A stretch of 64,000 nt of DNA, from positions 1,984,001 through 2,048,000 of the forward strand of contig NZ_BLAV01000001.1 in NCBI RefSeq assembly GCF_009617875.1, read 5' to 3'. Numbering within the stretch: the stretch's first letter is position 1; every line of letters starts with the position of its first letter. The position numbers were made by a program, and so were the translations under genes. Below, piece by piece: positions 14,999-24,892 of this stretch. The notes beneath the pieces are model-generated. The model was not told the origin of the DNA. It searched no databases and worked only from the letters and a program-made list of their open reading frames with translations. The stretch is from Prolixibacter sp. NT017 (GTDB lineage: Bacteria > Bacteroidota > Bacteroidia > Bacteroidales > Prolixibacteraceae).

Positions 14999-15739
14999 AT
15001 GGAACAAATTATTGATTTTACGTTGCGCTACCTGCGCAACAAGGAACACTTCCAGTTCATGTCCGATTTGAGTAAAATGATTACGGCGACCACTCCCGAA
15101 GCCCTTGGCGTGGTTAACCAGTTTCCCGCTTTTACTGACGTGCTAAGTAAAGAGGCTATCGCTATCGGGGTTGAAGACGGCAGCAGCCTGTCAAAAAAGA
15201 TGAGCCTGCTGGATATTCGCCGCGATAATACCTGGAGCGCCATTAACTTCCGTATCAAGTCGACGTTGACGAGCCCCATCGATGAAGAGGTGGAAAGCGC
15301 GGCCTTACTGGAACGGCTGATGAACCAGCACGGAAATGTGCGCGAACTTCCCTACAACGAAGAAACCGCTGCTGTGCAAAGTCTCGTGAATGATTTGCAG
15401 GGTGAAACGTATGCACCCCATGTAGCCCAAATCGGACTGACCTCTTGGGTGGAAGCACTGAAGACTCAAAATGAGGAATTTGCCACGACTTTCAATCTGC
15501 GTAACAGCGAAATGGCCGGCCGCCCCAATGGTAATGTTAAATCAGTACGTCAGGAACTGGACCCGCTGTACGACAAAATCGTCGACCGCATTAACGCAGC
15601 TATTACGCTGGAGATAGCTGCCGATGGCGTGGAAAAGTTTGTGAGCGAGTTGAACGAAAAAATCAGGTACTACCAGAATACCCTGGCCATTCGCAGCGGC
15701 CGCAGTCAAAAGGATGAAGCCGAGGCAGAAGAAGCCTGA
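14999..15739 (+). CDS. DUF6261 family protein
   Basis: 246 residues from ATG 14999; an in-frame ATG at 14939 adds 20 residues rich in non-conserved polar sequence and is less likely. The protein is soluble, mostly helical and without a signal peptide. It has motifs I associate with the Bacteroidota-restricted DUF6261 family: an early LRNKEHFQFM, a central LTSWVEALKTQNEEF, NSEMAGRP, and a C-terminal long helix VEKFVSELNEKIRYYQNT. The tail is strongly acidic (DEAEAEEA). Function is unknown. It stands alone between the repeat array and a histidine kinase and has its own terminator. In Bacteroidota such genes often occur near repeats and are themselves multicopy; that is from memory. Confidence 0.7.
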   Translation: MEQIIDFTLRYLRNKEHFQFMSDLSKMITATTPEALGVVNQFPAFTDVLSKEAIAIGVEDGSSLSKKMSLLDIRRDNTWSAINFRIKSTLTSPIDEEVESAALLERLMNQHGNVRELPYNEETAAVQSLVNDLQGETYAPHVAQIGLTSWVEALKTQNEEFATTFNLRNSEMAGRPNGNVKSVRQELDPLYDKIVDRINAAITLEIAADGVEKFVSELNEKIRYYQNTLAIRSGRSQKDEAEAEEA

Positions 15740-15798
15740 TGTGTAAAATTGTTGTTGTTTTGGCATTGCCATATGCCATATGGATTTAAGGTTAATAA

Positions 15799-15836
15799 AA
15801 AGCCGCAACGAGTTACCCGCTGCGGCTTTCTTTTTC
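15799..15836 (+). terminator. Terminator of the DUF6261 gene
   Basis: Stem AAAGCCGCA (15799-15807) with TGCGGCTTT (15821-15829), then CTTTTTC. Confidence 0.85.
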
Positions 15837-15839
15837 TAT

Positions 15840-16342
15840 CGTATTGCTCCGAAGGAGGAGACTTCCAGACATCAGCAACCGAACACATTGAATAGTTATT
15901 CGTTTGTCAATCCCAGGCTCCTTATTTAGAAAGATTATTTTTAAAATAAAAACACGCCCTGCCATTCACCTTCATACCGTCGAAAAACAGAGCGATTGCT
16001 GCTTGTAAAGTTTAAGCTGCACCTCTTCGCTATTTCGACCAATAATAACTAAACACACTGATTTATTGATTTTTCTTTAGTTTTGCCACTTCATTTTTGG
16101 AGCTATTTTAAGGACGTTGAGCCTTCACCGTGTATTTTTAGCCGTTTGCGGTAACGTAGTAATTACCCCAACAGAAAAATTGTTTCCAAAGCACCGCCGG
16201 TAAATTCGGCTATCGACGTAATAGTTGTGATTGCTGCTAACGTGATAAGAGGTGCAATGAAATTGTAATAAAAAGCGGTGGCTTTGCGTTCTGTTTTAAG
16301 AGAGAACATAAAAATATTGAGAAGTAGAAAAGTGGAGTGTTT
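15840..16342. other. Intergenic region before the OB-fold histidine kinase
   Basis: About 500 bp without a supported gene. A 199-codon minus-strand frame (16163-16762) crosses into the kinase and has no recognisable content. No clear TTTG/TAnnTTTG pair was found. Confidence 0.5.
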
Positions 16343-19300
16343 ATGAGTAGGAGGATGTGGCTGGGGGTATATGTTGTGCTTTACCTGGTATGTTTGGTAC
16401 CATTGAATAGCGTTGCGGACAACACGCAAAACCGGGGCTTGATTTCCATCGCAAACGCCAAAATTGACATCGATAGTAATTACATACCCGACCGTTTGGG
16501 GAATGTGGTCACCGTAGCCGGACGGGTAACGGTTGGCTCCGGAGTGTTGCGTACCCAAGACCTGTTTATTGCCCTTCAGGACCATTCGGCAGGTATTTTT
16601 ATCTACCAACCAGAATACAATGGCCCGAAGATTCATGCCGGCGACAGCCTCCGGGTAACCGGGCGTATTTACCAATATCACGGGCTCACGGAGATAATCC
16701 ATCCAATATTTACCTTTTGCGATACCATTAACCGACGAGTACCCAAAGCCGTTTCTCTGCAAAGTGCTACTTATGAACAGCTGGAAGGAAGCCTGGTAAA
16801 AATTTCAGGACGAATCATTAATACAGGCGTGAACGACGCGGGACATTATTTGCTCATCGCCCCCGGTGAGGGAAGCAACAATACCCTATTTGTTTTCAAA
16901 GACTGGAAACATCGCGATACATCGTTGTTCGACAAGTACAAAGCTGGAGAGGTAATCGAGGTCACAGGCCTGCTTTCTCAGTTCGATAGCCGCTCTGAAC
17001 CCGATGATGTGTACCAGATACTCCCCCGCAATAAAGACGATTTACAAATCACACAGCGTGGCCCCCATTATTACAGTCAGGTAGCATTGGTTATTGGGTG
17101 CATCGCATTGACCATACTAGCCTTTAACCTGATTCTGCAAAAGAAGGTGCGGCAACGGACCCGCAAACTGAAGGCCTCCGAAAGCCGGTTTGCGAAGCTG
17201 ACTGAAACCACCACCTCAGCGATACTAATCTACCAGGATGGACAATTCCTCTATCAAAACCCCGTGATGGCGTCGATTACCACCGGAGGTGACCTGAACC
17301 GGCTCCTGGATCAATGGATTGAAGAACTGAAAGAACCCGGCAGGACAACCAACACTCCATCCGAATTTCGCTACACCTCCATCGATGGTCAAACGGTATG
17401 GTTTACTTACACATCAGTACCCATTGTCTGGAACGACCGGGATGCACTGATTATCACCGCAACCAATATTACCCAGCGAAAACAAACAGAAGAAGAACTT
17501 AAACGTAGTGAGGAGCGCTTCCATTCGATGGCGCAGGCGGCTACCGTTGGAATCTTCCGCACCCGTCCGGATGGCTATACCACCTATGTAAACCCTAAAT
17601 GGAGCGAACTTTCCGGGCTGCCGTTAAATCAAGCTACCGGATACGGCTGGATGGAAGCCGTTCATCCTGATGATCGCGACTGGTTGTTGCGCCGCTGGTC
17701 GGACGATAGTGAATCCTCGCATGAGTCGGTTGCCGAATACCGTTTTCTGCGGCCTGACGGACAGGTGGTATGGGTTTTGGGCGATGCCGTTCCTGAATGT
17801 GATAGTCACGGGAAGCTTTTAAGTTTTGTCGGTACCATTACCGACATTACCCATCAGAAAAACGCTCAGCAGGAAATTCGCCAAAGGGAAAAACAGTACA
17901 GATATCTTTTTCAGAACAATCCCCAACCGATGGTCATTTTTGATGAAGAAACCCTCCGCTTCCTGGAAGTGAACGAAGCCATCGTCCGCCAGTATGGTTA
18001 CTCCCGGGAAGAGCTTCTGAACATGACTATTGCAGATATTCGGCCGGAAGCAGATATCGAAAATGTCATTGAAGCAGTGAAGAACCAGCACCAGAGATAC
18101 AACAAAGCTGGGATCTGGCGTCACCGAAAGAAAAACGGAGAGATTATCGATGTTGATATAACCAATCATCAAGTCAAATACAACAACCGCAATGCCAAGC
18201 TCGCCCTCATCAACGATGTAACAGAACGGTTAAAAGCGCAACAGCAGGTCGAGGAAAGTGAAAAATCTCTAAACAAAGCGCAGGAAATTGCCCGTATGGG
18301 CGACTGGGAATACGATATGGTAAAGAACAAAACGACCTGGTCGGAAAACAATTTCCGCTTGTTCGATTTAGTTCCGGGAGAAATAGCGCCTACGTTTGAA
18401 TATTTCATGAATCGAATGCATCCGGAAGACCGGAAACTGGTTGAATTGGCCAATCAGGAAATGATGGAAACCCATCAACCCACAGATTTTGATTTTAGAA
18501 TAACCGATAAAGACGGACAAACAATTTGGTTATCCAATAATATCGTTCCCTACTTTAAAGATGGTCAACTGGCCCGTCTGAAAGGGGTCAATATCGATAT
18601 TACCGAACGGAAACAAATTCTGGAACGGTTAAAGTTACTCAACACCTCCATCGAACAGAGTCCGATTAGTATCGTCATTACCGATCCAGAAGGAGTGATC
18701 GAATTTGTCAACCCGAACTTCACCCGGAAAACAGGATATCTATCCAACGAAGCGGTGGGCAAAACGATGCGTATTATCAAATCGGGTGCTCATACCAATC
18801 AGTTCTACCGTGAGATGTGGGAAACCATCAAAAGCGGGAAAGTCTGGAACGGGGAGATTCAAAACCGGAAAAAAAGCGGCGAGCTGTTTTGGGATAAAGT
18901 ACTGATATCACCGGTTAAGGATGACCTTAACCAAATAACACATTTCGTTTCCATTAAAGAAGACATCACCGAGAAAAAGCGGATGTTTGACGAATTGGTA
19001 GAAGCCAAGGAGAAGGCGGAAGAAAGTAACCGCCTGAAAAGTGCTTTTCTGGCCAACATCAGTCACGAAATCCGTACCCCGATGAACAGCATTCTTGGAT
19101 TTTCCGAATTGCTGCAATCGTCCGATTTATCCAGGGAAGAGAAAGAGGAGTTTTTCGATATCATCGAGCAAAGCGGCAAACGGATGTTGAAGACCATCAC
19201 GAAAATCGTGGAGATTTCCCGGCTCGACACCAACCAGGTTGAATTAGTTGCTTCAACAGTCCCCGTTAATTTAATGCTTCGAAAGCTGGAGCAACGGTTT

Positions 19301-19714
19301 AAAAAACGCGCATCGGAAAGACAACTTGCTCTATCGCTCGAACCCGGCTTGTCTGATGAACAGGCATTGGTGCAAACCGATGAAGAGAAGCTGGAAACCG
19401 TGGTCAGATATTTGCTCAACAATGCCTTTAAATATACCCATAGCGGTTCGGTGCGATTTGGTTACCGCCCGAATGGCAAAATGCTTCATTTTTTTGTAGA
19501 AGATACCGGCATTGGCATGAATGAAAGTGCGTGCCGGAAGATTTTTCGTCCCTTCGTACAGACGGACGGCACTTATACCCGCAGTTACGAAGGGCTTGGA
19601 CTGGGCCTGGTAATCGCCAAGGGGTATGTCGAAAAACTCGGTGGAACAATTGAACTGGAATCGGAATTTAAGAAGGGAACGACCGTTACCTTCACCCTTC
19701 CCTTTCGAACCTGA
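16343..19714 (+). CDS. Sensor histidine kinase with OB-fold-like periplasmic domain and five PAS domains
   Basis: 1123 residues from ATG 16343 (an in-frame GTG lies two codons upstream). A signal/TM segment (~7-25) is followed by a ~215-residue periplasmic region that reads as two OB-fold-like halves: VVTVAGRVTVGSGVL, FIALQDHSAGIFIYQP, GDSLRVTGRIYQYHG; then SLVKISGRIIN, EVIEVTGLLSQFD. A second TM lies at ~245-266. Five PAS modules follow at about 280-385, 391-505, 517-630, 641-760 and 765-880, with the PAC-like linkers DITHQK, DVTERL, DITERK and DITEKK. HisKA has the H-box SHEIRTP (His908), and the HATPase has NNAFKYT, DTGIGM and GLGLGL. There is no receiver domain and no adjacent response regulator, so it is an orphan kinase. 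Confidence 0.92.
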   Translation: MSRRMWLGVYVVLYLVCLVPLNSVADNTQNRGLISIANAKIDIDSNYIPDRLGNVVTVAGRVTVGSGVLRTQDLFIALQDHSAGIFIYQPEYNGPKIHAGDSLRVTGRIYQYHGLTEIIHPIFTFCDTINRRVPKAVSLQSATYEQLEGSLVKISGRIINTGVNDAGHYLLIAPGEGSNNTLFVFKDWKHRDTSLFDKYKAGEVIEVTGLLSQFDSRSEPDDVYQILPRNKDDLQITQRGPHYYSQVALVIGCIALTILAFNLILQKKVRQRTRKLKASESRFAKLTETTTSAILIYQDGQFLYQNPVMASITTGGDLNRLLDQWIEELKEPGRTTNTPSEFRYTSIDGQTVWFTYTSVPIVWNDRDALIITATNITQRKQTEEELKRSEERFHSMAQAATVGIFRTRPDGYTTYVNPKWSELSGLPLNQATGYGWMEAVHPDDRDWLLRRWSDDSESSHESVAEYRFLRPDGQVVWVLGDAVPECDSHGKLLSFVGTITDITHQKNAQQEIRQREKQYRYLFQNNPQPMVIFDEETLRFLEVNEAIVRQYGYSREELLNMTIADIRPEADIENVIEAVKNQHQRYNKAGIWRHRKKNGEIIDVDITNHQVKYNNRNAKLALINDVTERLKAQQQVEESEKSLNKAQEIARMGDWEYDMVKNKTTWSENNFRLFDLVPGEIAPTFEYFMNRMHPEDRKLVELANQEMMETHQPTDFDFRITDKDGQTIWLSNNIVPYFKDGQLARLKGVNIDITERKQILERLKLLNTSIEQSPISIVITDPEGVIEFVNPNFTRKTGYLSNEAVGKTMRIIKSGAHTNQFYREMWETIKSGKVWNGEIQNRKKSGELFWDKVLISPVKDDLNQITHFVSIKEDITEKKRMFDELVEAKEKAEESNRLKSAFLANISHEIRTPMNSILGFSELLQSSDLSREEKEEFFDIIEQSGKRMLKTITKIVEISRLDTNQVELVASTVPVNLMLRKLEQRFKKRASERQLALSLEPGLSDEQALVQTDEEKLETVVRYLLNNAFKYTHSGSVRFGYRPNGKMLHFFVEDTGIGMNESACRKIFRPFVQTDGTYTRSYEGLGLGLVIAKGYVEKLGGTIELESEFKKGTTVTFTLPFRT

Positions 19715-20218
19715 CCGGGAAACGAAGGAACATTACAGAAAAATGCTTTTTTTTTCACAGCGTAACACAATTGCCACAAGAAAGTTACAACAGCGACGAT
19801 ATTTCTGGGGGGCTTTGACTGGTAAACAACGGCAATATTCTTTCAAACTGTCCGTTGTTTTTTCAGGTAGCATGTGATCATCCCGATTGCAATTTTGTTT
19901 TTCGATGGGTTAACGTGCTCCTAATTGCCTTTTATTTCCATGGGGGCCCAGCATTACCGCATGAATATTCGGAAATATTGAAACCTTTTTGCTCCTCAAT
20001 ATCTACTGAATTTCAATACCTTCCCGGGCCCCCTTCTTTTCTTTGTTCAGCGATATCCACCAAGTGCTATAGGTAACTAAAATATTTGTCACAAATCAGC
20101 GTTTTTTTACAAAAAATATTTTTCCTTTGCAGCCGACTTAAAATTTAGATGTAGCCCCAATTATTTAGCCTCCATACATTTTCAACTATTAACGGCCCAC
20201 TCATTAGCTTGTAGAAAA
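19715..20218. other. Intergenic region between two histidine kinases
   Basis: About 500 bp with no supported gene. It holds an 8-bp inverted repeat, GGGGGCCC (19942-19949) and GGGCCCCC (20026-20033), with a 76-nt loop. No terminator is clear after the first kinase. Confidence 0.5.
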
Positions 20219-21946
20219 ATGAATTTGCGTCCCCCCGGACTTAAAAAACGGTTTAATTTCTTCGCTTTAGGAAAAACCGGTCTGACATTGATCGTCTTCT
20301 TACTAATCGACATCTACTGGATATTTACCACACGCGACTACGTGGAGGCCTCGAAGCTTGAGCCTTATACACATCATATTATGGCATCCATGGCTCGCGC
20401 GCAATCGCAATTAACGGCTGCCCGGAATCATTATTTCGAATTTTACCTCTCGAAGGATTCACTCGCACGCGATTCCGCCGCCGAACACATCGCGAACTTT
20501 GAACAGCTACTGAACAGCGTCCGTCGGATGGCGAAAGATTCGGAACAGATTCGAAGGCTGCAGGATATTACTGTGCTATTAAACGATTCGCTCAAAAAAG
20601 CATCATTGCCGGATGGATACCAGCCCGGCCAGTTGAACGGAAACCAACTGCATATTGTCATTCCGGAATTGAGATACCTGAAAATGCTGGATGATAGCAT
20701 CGTTGCGTTTCACAGCCGGGAAAAAGAGATCCTGCAAGGCCGTCTGGAGATTTTTACCAGAACCTTCCATCGCGCGATGGCGGTAAGTATCCTGGTTTTA
20801 CTGACCAACTTATTCCTGATTTTCTTTTTTGCCTGGCAAGTCCGGAGGAAAATTCTGGAACGCCAAAATGCAAATGAGGAGTTAGCCCGCCGGAAGGAGA
20901 GTTACAAGGTCATCCTGGAGAATATACCGTCGGCAGTGGCTCTCGCAGTCCCGCACACAGGTGAGATTACCTATGTCAATCAAACGTTCCGCCGTCAATT
21001 TGGTATTTTGCTCCCCAACGAGGCCAGGTCAATACTTGAAAAATTACGCATAAACAGTTCAGCACCCACTAATGGGGACTACGAAGAGAAAGCGACGGAA
21101 CATTGCTACGAAATAGAAAATGAAAAACGCTATTGCTTCCTCTATAAAGGAATACCGATAAATATATCGGGTGAAAAACTGATACTACACACTCTGCTCG
21201 ATATTACACCCCGTAAGCTATATGAGAAAGAGCTTAAAAAATCCCGGGAGAAACTACAGGATACACTCGCTGCAAAAGATCGTTTTATTTCTATCCTTTC
21301 ACACGACATTCGGTCTCCGCTGAGTTCGGTGATTGGTTTTGCCGACTTACTGGTCGAAGAGACCGACCATCCCTATGCAAAAACCATCTACGAAACGGCT
21401 CAAAATCTTATTTCGCTTCTGAATAATGTGCTACAGTGGTCAAAAGTAGAGTCAGGAACAATGCCATTTCACCCGGAAGAGGTTGAAGTTCACCCAATGG
21501 TAGAAAAAGTTTACTCGGTTTATCAAAGTGTCGCGAGTGAAAAAGGCATCCTTCTATCCAACCAGGTAGAAGACGATGTAAAATGGACCGCTGACCCGTA
21601 TATGCTTGAAACTGTAATAAGGAACTTGGTTTCCAATGCCATGAAGTTTACCAGTAAGGATGATTCTATCACCATTTCCGCCAGGAAGAATTATGGTTTT
21701 CTGGAAATTCATGTCAAAGATACAGGAGCAGGAATACCTCCGGAAAAACTCTCTACATTGTTTTCTCTCCCCCAAAATAATGAGAATAGCCGGCACACAG
21801 GAAACAAAGGCCTGGGACTATTGCTGTGCAAGGAGCTGGTTAAACGCCATGGCGGAACTATTTCAGTGGAGAGCAATCTGAAAAAGGGTACGATTTTTAA
21901 AGTCAGCCTACCCGAAATATCAAAGATATCGCCTGCCGCTTATTAA
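20219..21946 (+). CDS. Sensor histidine kinase with periplasmic helical domain and PAS
   Basis: 575 residues. TM1 (~20-38) and TM2 (~185-205) flank a ~145-residue helical periplasmic domain (ARAQSQLTAARNHYFEFYLS, AAEHIANFEQLLNSVRRMAK), similar in plan to four-helix-bundle or CHASE3 sensors. A PAS domain (~225-335) begins YKVILENIPSAVALAVPHTG. HisKA has ILSHDIRSPLSSVIGF (His362). The HATPase has NLVSNAMKFTS, DTGAGI and GLGLLLCKELV. It would autophosphorylate and pass the phosphate to an unlinked response regulator, as none is nearby. It follows another orphan kinase by 500 bp, but the two are not obviously related by duplication. Confidence 0.92.
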   Translation: MNLRPPGLKKRFNFFALGKTGLTLIVFLLIDIYWIFTTRDYVEASKLEPYTHHIMASMARAQSQLTAARNHYFEFYLSKDSLARDSAAEHIANFEQLLNSVRRMAKDSEQIRRLQDITVLLNDSLKKASLPDGYQPGQLNGNQLHIVIPELRYLKMLDDSIVAFHSREKEILQGRLEIFTRTFHRAMAVSILVLLTNLFLIFFFAWQVRRKILERQNANEELARRKESYKVILENIPSAVALAVPHTGEITYVNQTFRRQFGILLPNEARSILEKLRINSSAPTNGDYEEKATEHCYEIENEKRYCFLYKGIPINISGEKLILHTLLDITPRKLYEKELKKSREKLQDTLAAKDRFISILSHDIRSPLSSVIGFADLLVEETDHPYAKTIYETAQNLISLLNNVLQWSKVESGTMPFHPEEVEVHPMVEKVYSVYQSVASEKGILLSNQVEDDVKWTADPYMLETVIRNLVSNAMKFTSKDDSITISARKNYGFLEIHVKDTGAGIPPEKLSTLFSLPQNNENSRHTGNKGLGLLLCKELVKRHGGTISVESNLKKGTIFKVSLPEISKISPAAY

Positions 21947-21987
21947 AGAACCGACAGGCGACATGCAATTGTTTTACCGTTACTGGC

Positions 21988-22989
21988 TTATTTCGATGCC
22001 TGGTCGGCCAGTTTTTTGCTGTACCGGGCACCAATATCGGGATACTGTTTCAGCAGTGCTTCAATCGCGTTTAAATCAGCGCCGGAAAGTTCGACATCCA
22101 CGGCACCGGCATTGTCTTCCAGGTATTTGATACGTTTCGTTCCCGGAATCGGGATGATATCGTCGCCCTGAGCCAACACCCAGGCAAGCGCCAGCTGAGC
22201 AGGCGTACATCCCTTCTCTCCAGCCAATTCGGCAAAAGCTGCTGCCAGTTTCTGGTTGTTGTCCCAGTGCTTTCCGCTATAGCGGGGCAATGACTTCCGG
22301 AAGTCGGTATCGGTCAAACCGGAAACATCCAGTTTGTTAGTCATCAGTCCACGGGCCAGCGGCGAGAAGGGAATCAACGAGATTCCTAATTCACGAATAG
22401 TCGGTAATATCTCTTTCTCCACATCGCGGGTTAACAGTGAATATTCGCTTTGCAGCGCCTGAATGGGATGTACTGCGTTCGCCTTGCGTATCGATTCAGC
22501 GGAAGCTTCACTAAGACCGAGGTAACGGACCTTTCCCTCTTTCACCAGCTCAGCCATTGCTCCTACCGTCTCTTCGACGGGCACATTCGGATCGACCCGG
22601 TGCGCATAGTACAAATCGATGGTGTCGATGCCCAGTCTTGTCAGGCTTTTCTCTACCGCCTGCTTGATCCACCTTGGGGAACAATCGATGTAGGCTCCGT
22701 TGGCATTCGGCACATAGCCGGTTCCTTCCGGAAAACGAAATCCGAACTTGGTCGCTAAAAAGACTTTGTCACGCTTATTCTTCAATAATTTAGAAAGCAA
22801 TTCTTCATTGGCCCCGTTGCCGTATACATCGGCCGTGTCCAGGAAGTTGATTCCTAATTCCAATGCCCTGTCCAGCGTAGCCAAACTCTCTTTTTCATTG
22901 GCAGGTCCGTAGGCAAAGCTCATTCCCATGCAGCCCAGTCCCACTGCCGATAGTTTCTCTTCTGTTTTTCCGAGTTTTCTGTATTTCAT
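21988..22989 (-). CDS. Aldo/keto reductase
   Basis: 333 residues from ATG 22989, the start of the conserved [20 protein letters not shown]; an upstream in-frame start at 23061 would add 24 unrelated residues. It is a TIM barrel with the AKR catalytic tetrad Asp51, Tyr56, Lys81 and His130 ([22 protein letters not shown]). The NADPH site is at the C terminus ([20 protein letters not shown]). The pattern fits the YajO/AKR13-like group that reduces small aldehydes. It is the last gene of a minus-strand group with an MFS exporter and a YciI protein, possibly a small detoxification operon (gaps 97 and 34 bp). Confidence 0.93.
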   Translation of the reverse strand: MKYRKLGKTEEKLSAVGLGCMGMSFAYGPANEKESLATLDRALELGINFLDTADVYGNGANEELLSKLLKNKRDKVFLATKFGFRFPEGTGYVPNANGAYIDCSPRWIKQAVEKSLTRLGIDTIDLYYAHRVDPNVPVEETVGAMAELVKEGKVRYLGLSEASAESIRKANAVHPIQALQSEYSLLTRDVEKEILPTIRELGISLIPFSPLARGLMTNKLDVSGLTDTDFRKSLPRYSGKHWDNNQKLAAAFAELAGEKGCTPAQLALAWVLAQGDDIIPIPGTKRIKYLEDNAGAVDVELSGADLNAIEALLKQYPDIGARYSKKLADQASK

Positions 22990-23086
22990 AGTGTACTTTT
23001 TTTTGGGTCGTTTATTCAGGTAGTCATCGTTAAAACAGTCGGCCAAACCTTTTGTTTCCACTTGCGGGAAGTAGAACAGAAGGGAT

Positions 23087-24283
23087 TCAGCTTCGCTTAA
23101 ACAACAGGTAAAACAAGTTGGCCAGTAGTGACAAGCTAAACATGACCACGCCGATAGGAACCAGGTCTCCGGATTGAAATAACGCCGGAATGGTTCCTGC
23201 TATGAAACTCAAAATGAACCGGGACACCCCAATGGTGGCATTGGCCGAGCCGCTAATCTCCGGCATCAGATTTAGAATTACTGCCGTACCATTACCGAAT
23301 ATCAATCCCAGGCTGCCCACAAACAAAACAATAGCTCCGAAAACAAGCGCGAAAGGCGGATGATGAAGCGAAACACCAACCAGCATCAGAACACCGCCAA
23401 CTAATTGAATGACCAGCCCCAACTTCATCATTTGCTCGGGCTCCTTATTTTTTAACCGCCAATTATTGAGCAACGACAACGCGATGTACAAAACCACATT
23501 CGAACCAAAAAGCAGCGGAAACACACGATGGGTGAAACCGTAGTATTCAATATAAATAAATGACGAACTGGTAATGAAGGTGAACATACCTGCCGTAGCA
23601 AAACTAATGGTCATGAGCATCAGAACCGGCCGCCGATGGCTGAAGAATATCCGGTATTTCCCGATCAATTGTTCTTTGGTTACCCTGTGTGTCAAATGGG
23701 TATGATGACGTGATTCGGGCATCACCGCGAGGAAAATGAAAAACAATACCAACGCATAACTGGCCAGGAAGAAAAAGATGGAATGCCAGCCTCCCCAGTC
23801 GAGCAGAAACGAACCAATGACGGGAGCAAACAACGGAGCCAGCATCATGATCATCCCTATAAGAGTCGCCAGCTTAGCCACTTGCTTTCCCTCAAACCAG
23901 TCGCGCACAAAAACCATGGCAGTCACCGAGGCAAAACCTCCACCGAATGCCTGTGTTGCTCTTAACAGCCATACCATCTCAACATTGGGAGCGAACGGTA
24001 TGCCGGCTGATGATAATCCGTATAGTAAAACGCCGGTTAACGCTATTTTTTTTCGACCGAAAGAATCAGACAAGGGTCCACCGAATACATTCCCGGTAGC
24101 AAATCCCAGAAAGTATACCGTCAGCGTAATCTCAATCAGGTGAATGCTAACACCAAACGATTTGGCCATGACCGGCATGGCAGACAAATATGTATCAATA
24201 CCAAATGGAGAGAGAGCTGTCAGGAAAGCCAGTAACACAGAGGTGACAGCGATGAAGTATTTGCTTGATTTGTGGATCGTCAT
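23087..24283 (-). CDS. Bcr/CflA-type MFS drug exporter
   Basis: 398 residues from ATG 24283; a TTG at 24313 is possible but would add ten unconserved residues. Twelve hydrophobic segments are visible. The early [20 protein letters not shown] is characteristic of the Bcr/CflA group, and the MFS motif A is [12 protein letters not shown] after TM2. Members export bicyclomycin, chloramphenicol or sulfonamides with proton antiport across the inner membrane. The actual substrate is not predictable. It sits between a YciI-like gene and an aldo/keto reductase on the same strand. Confidence 0.9.
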   Translation of the reverse strand: MTIHKSSKYFIAVTSVLLAFLTALSPFGIDTYLSAMPVMAKSFGVSIHLIEITLTVYFLGFATGNVFGGPLSDSFGRKKIALTGVLLYGLSSAGIPFAPNVEMVWLLRATQAFGGGFASVTAMVFVRDWFEGKQVAKLATLIGMIMMLAPLFAPVIGSFLLDWGGWHSIFFFLASYALVLFFIFLAVMPESRHHTHLTHRVTKEQLIGKYRIFFSHRRPVLMLMTISFATAGMFTFITSSSFIYIEYYGFTHRVFPLLFGSNVVLYIALSLLNNWRLKNKEPEQMMKLGLVIQLVGGVLMLVGVSLHHPPFALVFGAIVLFVGSLGLIFGNGTAVILNLMPEISGSANATIGVSRFILSFIAGTIPALFQSGDLVPIGVVMFSLSLLANLFYLLFKRS

Positions 24284-24317
24284 AAATCTGTTCTGAATTT
24301 TAAATTCTTCCAAAGAA

Positions 24318-24623
24318 CTAGCTGAACCAGGATTTCACCCCTTCCTGGCCGTCGTGAAAGCGAAACTCGACTACATCATATTCTTGTACTCCTGCTTTGA
24401 CAAACGGATCACCTTCCAGAAAATCATCGACTTCCGTCCTCGATTCCGCTTTCATCAGAATAACGCCTCCGCCGGAATGCACTTTGGGTCCCGAGAAAAG
24501 TATCCAGCCTTGGTCGAATCCTTTTCGCAAATAAGCCAGGTGTTCTTTGATTAACTTTTGCAACTCTTCCTGTTCAACCGGAAGCGGGTCGCAAAACGTC
24601 CCTTCAATCATGAAATAAAGCAT
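24318..24623 (-). CDS. YciI-like protein
   Basis: 101 residues, the normal length for the YCII family (ferredoxin-like alpha/beta fold). Landmarks are the early HLAYLRKGFDQGWILFSGP, a central GGVILMKAES, and DPFVKAGVQEYDVVEF, matching the family's H-x-x-YL, GP and DPF-x-x-aG positions. The conserved His/Asp pair suggests hydrolase or dehalogenase-like chemistry, but the substrate is unknown. It lies 34 bp upstream of the MFS exporter start and is probably co-transcribed. Confidence 0.85.
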   Translation of the reverse strand: MLYFMIEGTFCDPLPVEQEELQKLIKEHLAYLRKGFDQGWILFSGPKVHSGGGVILMKAESRTEVDDFLEGDPFVKAGVQEYDVVEFRFHDGQEGVKSWFS

Positions 24624-24892
24624 ATTATTCTATTTTGATAAGTTTGAACCTGGAGCACACGTTCATCCTGCGGAATGAAATAAGGTTCCTGTAACTGGCT
24701 ATCAGGCAATCGAAAAATCTTCAATTTGCGCTGAAGATAAAACAGAAAAGCCCGTTGTCAAATACTGATGAATCCGCCAACCGAACGATGATATTTCATA
24801 ATCGTCAAATTATGTCCGGGGGACAAAAGTAATGTACTTCGTTGGAGTTTCAACCTTGTTTAAAAACACTTGTAATCGCTCCTACTGTACTA
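24624..24892. other. Intergenic, no gene seen
   Basis: Short region between two minus-strand units. It probably holds the promoter of the YciI-MFS-AKR group; no consensus element was identified. Confidence 0.4.

Noticed and set aside
16163..16762. 199-codon minus-strand frame upstream of the OB-fold kinase
   Set aside because: No recognisable content, and it overlaps the signal and sensor coding region of the kinase on the other strand.
21929..21961. Terminator between the 20219 kinase and the aldo/keto reductase
   Set aside because: TCGCCTG/CAGGCGA forms a stem, but it overlaps the kinase stop codon and no T run follows on either strand.
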